Source of the DNA: Gonium pectorale
Taxonomy: Eukaryota > Chlorophyta > Chlorophyceae > Chlamydomonadales > Volvocaceae
DNA length: 64,000 bases
Reading direction: 5' to 3'
Assembly (NCBI GenBank): GCA_001584585.1
Contig: LSYV01000005.1
Location: forward strand, 3,124,312-3,188,311
Part shown: positions 24,501 to 36,500 of the stretch, one piece after another
Position numbering within the stretch: position 1 is the stretch's first letter
Layout of the letters: every line of letters starts with the position of its first letter
Notes under the pieces: model-generated
What the model saw: the letters and a program-made list of their open reading frames with translations, nothing else
What the model was told of the DNA's origin: nothing
Database searches by the model: none
Program-made: the position numbers and the translations under genes

Positions 24501-27500
24501 GCCTGCTCTAGCTCAACGATGCGCTTCCTCGTGTCATCATTGTCCCGGACCACTTCGCCTGGAACAGGTACGCAACCAGGAAGTTGTCTTACGACAAAAG
24601 CACGACCAAGGTTGAGGGACTGCATCCAAGTGCTGTAGCGTGGAGCTTTGATGTTCCTAGTTCCCCGCATGAGTACCTAAATATGCGCCAGCAGCGCGGT
24701 GCAATCCATGGTTGCAGTAGGACTCACCCAGGTTCCGTGGCTCCTGCCCCGGCGGCCGCGGCTCACGGCCTGGAGCGCCCCACGGCTCCGAGGAAATTCC
24801 CCGTCCGTCGCCTGCGCCTCCGGCACCTCCCGCGGCCCTGATCGCCTCCGCGCCGGCAGCCGGAGCGGCTGCTACCGTGGGCGCCATGCCCAGGAAGGCT
24901 TGTACCCTCTTCAGTTCATCCGCCATGCGAGTCAGCTCAGCTTGCGCGGGTTCCGGAAGGCCTGAGGGGAAGGCAAACAGGATTTGCCTATTTGGTAGTC
25001 GTTCTAGACTATAGGCCATAAATAGTCTTCTAATGCATCTAAAGGGTCAGGGCGCGTCAAGTGGACTGCCGGATGGTGAAAGCTCGGCCCCTGCTCACCT
25101 GCCAATGCTGGCGAGGGCCGGGATGGCGGCGCAAACCCGGATGCGCCTTCGGGCATCATGCCCGGCATGACGGCGATGGCGTTGCGCTGCCGCTGTGCGG
25201 CCTGCTGTTCTGCCGGTGCACCCGCCACGGCGGTGCTGGCAGCTGCAGGCGGCGGCATGTTAACGCCCGCAGCCCGCAGGGCGTCCTCCAGCTCTATAAC
25301 GCGCCGCCGGTTGTTGTCCGCATCCCGGGCCAGCTCACCTGCCCAGGGACAACGGGCGTAGTCATCAGTCAACCTCAAGGCGCTCAAGACCCACGAAGCG
25401 CACCAGGTCCCCAGTTTCGAAGGCACCGTACACGTCCTGGGTCTAATTTCGGAGCGGTGGCTGGGGACTCCACATTCCTGTGACTCCGCATTCTTGTGAA
25501 CCCACATTCTTGTGTCTCCACATTCTTGTGAACCCACATTCTTGTGAACCCACATTCTAATGAACCGTTATGGACGGTCCCCGTCTCCCCGTCGTGCGTC
25601 ATACCCGTGTCATAAGTTCAACACTTACTGAAGTGTTTCGGCTCCACACCAGGCAGCCTGGGCTCGCGGCCTGGACCGCCCCAAGGTTCCATCGCAATGG
25701 CGCGCGCATCAACCGCGGGCGTTGCTGAGCCTGCCACCTTCACTGCTTCAGCACCAGCCGCCTGGGCGGCAACCATCGGTGGCCCCATGCCCAGGAAGGC
25801 CTGGACCCGCTTGAGGTCGTCCGACATCCGGGCCAGCTCAGCTTGGGCCGGCTCTGGGAGGCCTGTGTGCAGTAGATTAGAAGGGCAATGTTACCAATAC
25901 AGTCTTCCCTCCTGGAGCAAGCCAGGCGTGACATGACGGTAACAAACTCAGGAAGCCGATGGAACCTGCCAATCTCAAGCAACATGCCTACCTGCAAGGG
26001 CCGGTCCAGGCTTCCGGGCCGGCGGCGCGAAGCCAGTGGCTCCGTCAGACATGAGGCCTGGCGTCACAGCGATAGCGTTGCGCTGACGCCGCTGCTGCTC
26101 CTCCACGCTGCCGCCGACCTGCGTCGAACCCTGCCCGTCCGCACCGCCGGAGGGCGGCACCGGGATGCCGGCAGCGCGCATTGCATCTTCCAGCTCAATC
26201 ACGCGCCGCCTGTTGTGGTCGATGTCCCGAACCATCTCGCCTGCACAGGGACCACAAGCCGCTTTCTGCTCGACTCTATTTACGTAAGCGTCCCAAGCAG
26301 CATCAGACGCTGAAGCTCACAACTAAGAGCTATACATATTAACGGTTGGCTTCTACAACCATTCCATGTGAACCTACCGATGTTGCTTGGCTCCTGGCCT
26401 GGGGCCCTGGGCTCGCGGCCCGGAACGCCCCACGGCTCTGAGGAGACTCCGCCGCGCGCGTCGCCTGCGCCTCCGGCCCCTCCCATAACCTTCACTGTTT
26501 CAGCACCAGCGGCCTGACCAGCAACCGTCGCCGGTGGGGCCATGGCCAGGAAGGCCTGCATCCGCTTCACGTCGTCCGCCAAGCGCGAAAGCTCCGCTTG
26601 TGCCGGCTCGGGCAGACCTATTACGGGGCATAGGAGTAAAAGCAAAACATAGATCATTATGGAGATTATGGAGATTTGGCTGGGCTCGTTGGGTTGGTTG
26701 TTTGACTGAAGTCCTGCCTTCACAGGCAACATAACATTCTTGCCGGAAATAAATTCTTGCATGCCCACCTGCTAGCGCAGGCAAGGTCTTGCGTCCTGGC
26801 GGGCCGAACCCAGTCGCGCCGTCAGGGGACAGGCCTGGCGTCACAGCGATCGCGTTGCGCTGCCGCCGCTGCTCCTCTGCAGTGCCTCCGACCTGCACCG
26901 GGCCCTGTCCATCTGCGCCGCCAGCGGGCGGCACCGGGATGCCGGCAGCGCGCATTGCATCTTCCAGCTCGACCATGCGCTTCCTGTTGTAGTCCAGTTC
27001 ACGGACGATTTCGCCTGCACATTAATTGCAGGCCGTCGACTTCACATCCATTTCCGTACCATGCTGCCGCTTGATACACATGAACGACTTGGCGCACATC
27101 GGAGAAACGGTAACAGACATGGTCGGCGTTTACGAAACCATTCCATGTGAACCTACCGATGTTGCTTGGCTCCTGGCCCGGCGCCCTGGGCTCGCGGCCC
27201 GGAAAGCCCCACGGCTCCGAGGTTACTCCGCCGCGCGCGTCGCCTGCGCCGCCGGCACCTCCCATAACCTTCACTGTTTCAGCACCAGCGGCCTGACCAG
27301 CGACTGCTGCCGGCGGGGCCATGGCCAAGAAGGCATTCATCCGCTTCACGTCGTCCGCCAAGCGCGAAAGCTCCGCTTGTGCCGGCTCGGGCAGACCTAT
27401 TACGGGGCATAGGAGCGACAGCCACGCTTGAAGTTCTGAGGATAGCACATGCATTGGGCTGCAAAAACAAAACAATACCAGTATCGACGACGGCATATTC

Positions 27501-30500
27501 AATGGGCTCCGTAAATAACAATATTGTTGCACATGCATCCTGCGCCCGCTGGCAGCTACTTCGTTTGATGGCACTCCCACCTGCTAGCGCCGGCAAGGTC
27601 TTGCGTCCTGGCGGGCCGAACCCAGTCGCGCCGTCAGGGGACAGGCCTGGCGTCACAGCGATCGCATTGCGCTGCCGCCGCTGCTCCTCTGCAGTACCTC
27701 CGACCTGCATCGGGCCCTGCCCATCTGCGCCACCCGGGGGCGGCACCGGGATGCCGGCAGCGCGCATTGCATCTTCCAGCTCAACCATACGCCGTCTGTT
27801 GTAGTCCATTTCACGTACCATCTCGCCTGCCATGGGGATAAGGCGACGGGCGGTACGAGCTTTGTTTCGACAGCTCGGTAGGTCGCACTCAGGAACTTGG
27901 GCCATAGGGGCAGATCATGCGGGGGCCCTCAACCCCACCCTTCACACAACTAGGATGCTGCAGTAGCCGAGACCTGCAGTCTACATGCAGCTGAACACCG
28001 CAAATGCCGTGATGTGGTACTTCAATCCTACCGATGTTGCTTGGCTCCTGGCCTGGGGCCCTGGGCTCGCGGCCCGGAACGCCCCACGGCTCCGAGGAGA
28101 CTCCGCCGCGCCCGTCGCCTGCGCCTCCACCGGCACCAACCGCCCCGACCGTTCTGGGCGCCTCAGCACCAGCGACCTGACCAGCAACCGTCACCGGTGG
28201 GGCCATGGCAAGGAAGGCCTGCATCCGCTTGAAGTCATCCGCCATGCGCGTAAGCTCCGCTTGAGCTGGCTCGGGAAGGCCTGCAAAGGGTATTAAACGC
28301 TTCAAGGGCAGCGAATCCATTCTGCTTTTCAGAACCTCAGAAAGGCGCCAAGAGAAGGTACAACCTGACTTGAACACCCATTCCTCCTTCTTCCTTCAAA
28401 CAAGGGGCAAGAGTCATTCACCTGCAAGAGCCGGCAGGGGCTTGCGGCCGGGCGGCGCGAAGCCGGTCGCCCCCTCAGACATCAGGCCTGGCGTCACAGA
28501 GATGGCGTTGCGCTGCCGCTGAGCGGCCTGCTGCTCCTGCGACCCGCCCACGCTGACGGCGCTGGCAGGGGCCTCGGGTGGGGGCGACAGGGAAATGCCG
28601 GCAGAGCGGAGAGCCTCTTCCATCTGGCCCATGCGCCGCCTCGTGTAGTCCACCTCGCGCACCACCTCACCTGCAACGAAAAGGCCGAAAAGGTGCTCGA
28701 ATGCTCGCATCATACCCTAAGATGCATCATAAATCATTCTGGTGCATGATCAGCCGGATTTGTTGGTAAGAATAGCGTAAGTTGCGACCATGTGCAGATA
28801 GAACTACCACACGGTGGAGGCATTCAACACGACATGCACTCACCATAGTTCTTCGGCTCTTCTCCGGGCTGCCTTGGCTCAGCGCGCTCGCGGCCTGGTG
28901 TGCCCCATGGCTCCGCCGCCGCAGGGACGGGACGCGCCTCGCCCGAAGCGGCACCGGGCTGCGCTGGCTTGACAGCCTCGGCGCCGCCCACCGCGGCGAT
29001 GAGGGCCGGGGCCGGGGCCATCCCCAGGAAGGCCTGCACGCGCTTGATCTCGTCTGCCATGTTGACGAGTACTGGTGGCAGAGCCTCAGGCATACCTGCA
29101 AGTTGTTGCAGTGATAGACCAGCCAATCAGCACACTTGCTGGATAGGGAGGTTTCAGGGAGGGGCGCCTTCGCGCTGGAACTGCCGGTTAAGGACTAGCT
29201 GGAATACAGAACCTCGCCCCGGCACCTTCACAGTTCCGTACCTACGGGTGTTGCTATACCGACCTAGTCCGCAAAGACACGTCCAATACCCCACCTGCCA
29301 CCGGCTCCTGCAGCTTCCGTGTCGGCGGCGCAAACCCGGTTGCGCCATCCTGCATGCTGCCCGCCATGACCTGGATGGGGTTCCGCTGCCGTTGCGCCTG
29401 CACCTCCTGCTGGGTTGCCGCGGCAGGGGCTTGTGCAACGGCCATCTGCGCCGGCTGCATTTCGTTGCCCCACGGAATCTGGACGCCCATTGCACGGAAT
29501 ACCCGCTCCATGCCCTCCTGGCGCTCGCGGCTGACCTGCACCTCCTTGACAAGATCGCCTGCGGTAATACACACCGGTGGATGCGACTAAAACCAACTCC
29601 AAACAAACGGATAGCTTGCAACAAGGGAGGCTATGTTTGTGAGGAGGCGCCGTAGCAACGTAGGATCCCGCATACAAGCAGTCGTACAGTTAGGCAGGCC
29701 GCCACCCTGACCGCCAGTTCACATATGCAGAGCGGATCGTCACAGAGGCGCGATGCCTGACGCGTTGCCAAGCTCACAGGCCCCATAACAATACTGTGAC
29801 TTACTGAGCTTCTCGACCTTGGGCGCCTCCTCGGTTCCGCCGCGGCTCTGACGGGGCGGCGGCGCCGTGCCCCAAGGCTGCGGGGCCGCCGGCGGTGTTG
29901 GGGCTAGCGGAGCCGCCGACTGCTGCTGTGGCGGCGCCGGAGGGGCTGGAGACGGCATCGGGGCTGCCACGGACGGGATGCCGAGGAAGGCAGTGACCCG
30001 CTTGACGTCGTCTTCGAGCGCCCCCAGGTGGTGAAGCACTGGCTCCGGCACGCCCTCTATGGTTTGCAGCGGCTGCAGCGGTCGCTTCGGAGCATTGAAG
30101 CCCGAAGCGTTGGGCGGCTCCACCATGCCAGGGGTGACTGTGATGGGGTTGCGCTGACGCCTCGCCGCGTCTGCCCCGTCGCCAGGCACCTTCACAGTGC
30201 CGTCGCCCTGCAAGGCACATCGCGCAGCGAGATCCCACGTTACCCGCGCTGGTCATAGCTCCGTTGATACTCCACTCATGGTATCACTCCACTCATGGTA
30301 GCAAGTCAACGCGAACCTGTGGTATACGGGGCGGCAGCACGCACGCAGAGCGCGCGTGTTTCGTGTGAAACATGCGGCAGCACACCTGGCCCGCAGCGCC
30401 TCCAGGCATGCCATCGGCCATCCGCAGCATCGTCTCCTCCAGCTCGGATTGCTTTCGCTTGACGAAGTCAATGTCACGCGCCATGTCGCCCAGGTTGCCG

Positions 30501-33500
30501 AATGTGGCCGCGATCTGGATCTGCAGGCGCGCACGGCACGCACGGCAACAGGTTCAATCCAGAACGCGGCCCTGGGGAGCGTCCGACAGTGGCAACGAGA
30601 GATAGAATTCTGTCTGCGCATGTTTTCGAAAAACGCATTGACACGCGGGGATGGGCCGTCGACAGCTGACATGCCCACGCATCCCATGCCCATCAGCCTG
30701 CACCTTGTCGACGTCGTTAGTGTCACGCGTGAAGACGCCGCCGCGGCCCTTGTCGCCCCACTGGCCAGCAGCCGCCTTCTCGGCCTCGCTGCCGGGCGGA
30801 ACGCCAACGGCGCCCACCACCAGTGCGCCGCCGCGCTTCTGGCCCGGCCCGGCCTCCTCCATGCACAGGAACTGCTTCATCGCGCGAACGTCTGCTTTGA
30901 GAGCTCCGACCTCGGCCTCCAACACCGGAACGCCTGTGAGCAGCATCGCAATGCGAGCGCATCACAAGACGAGCAAGTTGTTTGCAAGGCGTAAGTGTTG
31001 GTAGCAACAGGGAAAGCAAGCCGAGGTAACGACAACCGCGGTGACGAATGTATACGTGAGAATAGAAGGTGGAAGAGAAGGTAGGCTCCGCACCGCTAGC
31101 AGCGTACGTGTGTACAGGCAAAGGTGATGACATGCAGAGGCGTCGTACGTGCCGTGAGCGACCCAAACCTACCGCCTTCCATGCCAGCCTGGCTCCTGCG
31201 GCCGGGGCCAACAAGGTTGCCGGACCCGTCCACGGAGGCTCCTCCGGGTGTCACCATGATCGGATTCTTCTGGCGCTGCCCAACGATAATGGCCTACGAC
31301 GGGGAGGCACAGCGACGGTAAGCCCTGTCTACCAGAGTTCAGATTGCTCCCGAGCACCCAGAATCAGCAGGATGGGCTTCAATGAGTCCCCGATACAATG
31401 TCTCGTGGACAAATAAGTTGCTACCTAAAGACTGCCGAGCCCATGAACACGGTACACGCCGCCCTCCTGCTGATCGACCAAAACATCTCAACATGGACCC
31501 CCGGAAGCTCGGTACACAGGGATATCCTGAAAGCGAACTTCCCACATAATGGATGACTGGCCTCACCTCTGCTCCGCCAGCCGCCGCTCCGTCTGCCGCA
31601 GCCGCCGGGTTGGAGAGGCCCGCCGCCGTAAGCGTGAAGCCCATCTGCGCGACCTGCTTCTTCAGCATCTCCACCTCACCGCTGACCTGGTTCAGGCCGT
31701 CAGCCACGTTGCTGCCGCGGCCCGCCGGCCCGGTCATCCCGAGCGTTTGGCCCCCTGGCATGCCGCCCCGGCCGGCTGATGCCCAGTCGCCCTGCGATGA
31801 CACGACCGTGACGGCGGAACCGCCCTGGCCCGGTGACGCCGGTGCCGGTGGCGCCGGTGAAGCGCGCACTGCGCCGCCGCCATCCGCGGGCATGCCCAGG
31901 AAGTGGGCCATGCTGCGGACTTGGTCACGAAGCTTTTGGTACTCGACTGGGTCCACAGGAGCAGCCTCAAAGTTGCCTGCAGAAGATGCACATCCATAGT
32001 GACGGCAGCTCTAGCAACGCTGTCTATGCGCATAAGGTTGCCCGACACTGTCACTTTGCGCGCCAAGACCAATGACGCTGTCGTCAATAAACCGGTAAGA
32101 TCCTCCACGACAAACTACCTATTATACAGAACAGCAGGTAAGTACAACCAGGACCCCTCAGCCCTTCTAGCGCCGTTATTGAGGGTTGGAGAGCACGACT
32201 CACCGTCCTGGAGGGGAAGCAGTGGCCGCTTGCCCTGGGCCTGCATGCCAGGCTGCTGCAGCTCGCCCGGCGTAACCATGATGGGATTGCGGCCGCCGGC
32301 ACCGCCCTTCTCGGCCTGCTCCTTGGCCTGGGCCAGAATCTGCAAGGGTATCTGATGCTTACAAATACAGGAAGAATGCGATAGCATCTAGCCAGACTAT
32401 TGAATTGCGCAATCGGTACAGTGTGCGGTGTTGCCATAGGCGCCCGACAGAGTATGGTGCGGCGGTCTCCATGCATCGGCGAGTAGTGTAGGAAAGGTGA
32501 TGGGCTGGCAGTCGCTACTGCGCACCCACCGGCGCGTGGTCGTTGATGTACGATGTCAGGTTGTTGACGTTGCCGATATTGGTACGCAAGGCGGCGTCCA
32601 TCTGCGGCCAACGTCAAGGACTCGAACGGTAAGTGCGATTGGCAAGCCTGTAAAGCAAGCACAGCCATGGAGGGTCTCTGCTTGCGCCGTACTCCGCCCA
32701 TTTGGCGAGCATCCAGATGTGCATTACCCTTCCCATGGGCCCATCGGCATGTTCGCGGCGTCCGTGCAGGAATCCTCACTCCGCAGGACACGCTCCTCAC
32801 CGCCTTGACGTGCTTGCGCAACGACTCCACATCCGACGCCACCGTGGTGACCGCGTCCTTCAGCGGCTGGGGCCCCTTGCCTGCGTCCGCCCACTTGCCA
32901 GCCTCGTCGACCGACACGCCCCCGGCCGTCGCCGCGGCCGGCGCGGCTGCGCCCATCGCCACCGCGCCTGCGGCGGCCCCTGCAGCCGGGACAGCCTCCG
33001 GCATGCCCACAAAGGCCTGTAGTCTGCGCAACTCAGACTTCATGTCACTGAGTTGTGCATCGGGAAGTGCCGGAATTGCGGCCTCGGCTCCCAGCGGGAG
33101 CGGCTTGCGGCCAGGCGGGAGACCCAGCGGGTCGCTTGTCAGGGTCGGCGCGCCGACCATGACCTGCAGCACAGAGGCGGGACACGTCCCTCAAACCATG
33201 GCTCCACTCTTCATACCGAGTGATCGACCAAAGAAGTATGATGACATCACGCGCGCCATCACGGGCGTCACTATGCGCATCTGCTGGTAGCCTGGTACAT
33301 GGCGCATGGGCATGCTACATGGGCGTTGCAGGAAAGGTCACCATGCCAACGTTATACATACCTGAATGGAGTTCCTTCCGCCAGCCGGGCCCACTGCCTG
33401 CACCGGTGCCATCCCTGGCGCTACGGCCATGGTCGCTGCCGCAGCCTCCGGTCGAAGCGGCGTCGGCCACTCGCCGAATCCTGCCACGGCGCGCATCTGC

Positions 33501-36500
33501 TCAACCTGCTTCTTCAGCTCCACCACCTCCGTCTGAACACTCTCAACATTGCGCTTGACCTGCAGGAAGCATTAGAAATGCACGATAGCTTCGGGTGCCA
33601 CGTGCGTACCGGTACCGAGAGCACCAGTGCACCTGCCCCATCGTCTGTCCGAGACTGATGCGTAAGGTCACTAAACATGCTCCCTATCACGCTGGTCAAG
33701 TGCTGGCGAGTGATGCAAAGCTGGATTCACTGCGATCCAAATGAATCCATCCTTGCAGTTTGAACATCCACCATGCCCCGTCAGCGGTCACAGTCCCGCC
33801 CTCACCTCCTGCGTCTCCTCCTTCAACGCTTTGCGCCCAGGCTGGCCCCACGGCGCCACCTCCGCGGGAGGCTCCTGAGCGACCACAGTGATGGCCGTGG
33901 CCGGCATCTCAGGCGCGGGTGCCGCGGCCGGCGGGGGAGTCACTCCCACCGCTGCGCACAGCTCCCGGACGGCACGCTTTAGGCCATGCTGCTCTGCCAG
34001 CATTGCCTCCAGCTGAGGCTCCAGAGGGGCAATGGCTGCGAGCGGTGCAGGAGGAAGGAAAAGATTGACCCTCTACGTAAATGATTCACAATGTAAGGGC
34101 ACTTATCTGTATATTTTGGTAGAAGGGTATACCACAACACTTGTCACATACAGGATGCTGAACAGCGCGTTTTCCCAAGTGCGCCCTTGATATGAATTAA
34201 CTTCGCAACGGCGTTGTGAATGCCCAGGCCGCAAGCCTTGCGTAACCGGCAGGTCGTGGGAGAACAGCCGACCGGCCGCTTACCCTCAAGGGGCGCCGCA
34301 CCACCGACGCGCTGGATGGGTGGCGCCAGTCCGCCCACACCATCGTGCGGCACCAGCCCTCCGTCCACCACGCGGATGGCGTTGCGCTGCTGGACGCTCT
34401 GCCCGGTGGGAGACTTCTGGCCAACAACCACCGGGCCGCTGGCACCGGCGCTCTGTAGCTCAGCGACCTGGGCAGCGAGCGCCGACACCTGCAAACACAC
34501 AGAAGCAGGATGTTTGTTCTGCCTCTCCGACGCACAGGACTTGAGCCGACAATGCTCGAGTGTAAGCAAGTGTGGGCGCCCACGACTCCACCGGCCGTAA
34601 TGCCACCGCACGCCTCGCAAACTTGCACATGCGTCCCCTGTCTGGAAGATATGCGCGGCAATGAGACCTACCTCCCCGCGCGTCTGGTTCAGCATGTCGA
34701 GAAGCAGTCCCACGGTCGCGTGCTTGCTGCGCAGGTCGTTGGCCAGCGCAGCCAGCCGCCGGTCCAGCTCGGGGTCGCCAGTGGGCGCGAGGGCTGCATT
34801 AATCAGCACAACAGGAGGACAACGTAGGGACCGTACACCGTCAGGCACGGCAAGAAAATCAAGGCGCTGCATTAACACAAGAGGAAGGCAGGACTCTACC
34901 TCGCGGAAACATGGGCACACGATTAGGCTTGGACCGAGGAAGCACTCAAGCACTCGTCTAGGCGTGCTAACATGCCCAGAACACGGCGTGGTACCTGGCG
35001 CCAAGTCGATGTTGCTGTCGGGCACCTTCTCCATCTTGCGCTTTGGGTCCACCTTGAGGAAGGCCGGGTCAGGCACAGACGAGATCGCCGTGCCAGGGGC
35101 CGGCGGCGCGGGCGGCGCAGGCGACGCCATCTGCTGCATGCCACGCAGCTGCTTGAGGACCTCAGCTGTGGAGCCAAGGCGGTTCAAAGCCGTGGTTCAG
35201 AGTGATCGCAGCAGGACGACAGGCGGTCCCATGTCAACATGAAAGACAAGCAAGGGCCGGTGTGTTTCCGAACAGCAAACTCGCGAGGGCAACCGGTGAT
35301 TGTCAACGCTCATGATGTAAGATCGACCCCGCCGGGGCGCACCGCCTGCGGGGCCACCTACCCAGTGCCTCGCCGTCAGCGTCGGGGTCCTTGCCCGCCG
35401 ACCCCTCAAGCACGCGCACGCGCTTGTCCAGGTTGAGCAGCATGCGGCTCATCCACTCGCCCTGCATACGAAAACACAAAGCGTGCCCGTATTTAGCAAG
35501 CGAGCAGCCACCGGGCTGGCAGCCCTCACAGTCCTGACCCAGACGCACAACTAGCAAACCTAGATACGTCATGCTGGCAACACCGTGCTCAGGGCCAAGG
35601 CTGCCTGACCTGCGTGCCGTTGGCCGGCTCCAGCGCCGAAACCATGGCCGGCGCCTCAGGCCCGCCGTTCTTGGAGCGGACGGGCGTGGGCCCAGGCCAC
35701 TGGCCGTTCTGTATGAGGGCACCCTCCTCGAAGTCAGGCGTACGCAGGCCGATGGGGTTGCGCTGCTTGGCCGGGGGCTCCTGGCTCTGTGGGCGGGTTT
35801 CGTCAAGAGGGCAACAGAGTGTAGCATCGGCCAAGACGGGGAGGCATGAGGTACGGCCCTACACAAAGCAAAGGCTGCAGTGGGCGGGTTCCGCCAAGAG
35901 GGCAACAGAGTGTAGCATCGGCCAAGACGGGGAGGCATGAGGTACGGCGCTACACAATCCACAGGCTGCAAGGGTACACACATGTGCATTAATCTTGGCC
36001 CGTCAGGGAAGATCCGTTCCTTACCGGTGGTGTGGGGGTGTTCTTCGGCTGCATGCGGATGCTCTCCAGGGCGCTCAGTCGCGCAAGCACCTCGGCCATC
36101 TGCTCTGTCAACTTCTCCACCTGATCCGTCAGCGGGCAGCGGCCAGACACCACCTTGCGGCCCTTGGCCTCGGGCACGTCCGGCAGTGGCGCTCCGGGGC
36201 AGCCGGTCTGTAGGGTGGAAAGAGGTTCAAGACACGGGCCCCCGTGTAAAGTTACGATCAGGGCCATAAACCGGTACTTCGAACGCAAGGGATGCGTACC
36301 AAGTGCAGTCCTCCACAGCAGGCAAAGCCAAGCCGCTTGCGCCAACCGAGCGCTGTGGAAATAAGACCGTCCACCCCATGAAAACGGCAACTGCAAGCTG
36401 CGCCCGCCCACCTGCACAGTCACGGCCGCAATCGCCTGCGCATCCACCAGCTTCTCCGTGAGCATCTGCACGCGCTCAAACAGCTCCTTCTCGCGTTCTT

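Larger units (their letters stand above)
22797..29558 (-). repeat. Tandem array of alternating A/B phase-1 exons inside the giant gene
   Basis: Seventeen exons alternate. A exons: 29558-29295, 28670-28422, 27826-27581, 27014-26769, 26240-25992, 25338-25099, 24558-24316, 23746-23510, 23036-22797. B exons: 29095-28844, 28280-28032, 27396-27157, 26617-26378, 25862-25629, 24961-24728, 24150-23914, 23390-23163. An A exon encodes EVVRDxDxxRRR, then a helix ELEDAMRAAGIPVPP, then QRQRNAIAVTPG and GATGFAPPGRK. A B exon encodes GLPEPAQAELxRMADD, KRVQAFLGMxPP, a Gly/Ala linker, then SEPWGxPGREPRxPGQEP. Every exon begins and ends in phase 1, so whole exons or pairs can be gained or lost without a frameshift. 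One A+B pair encodes about 160 aa. Confidence 0.93.
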
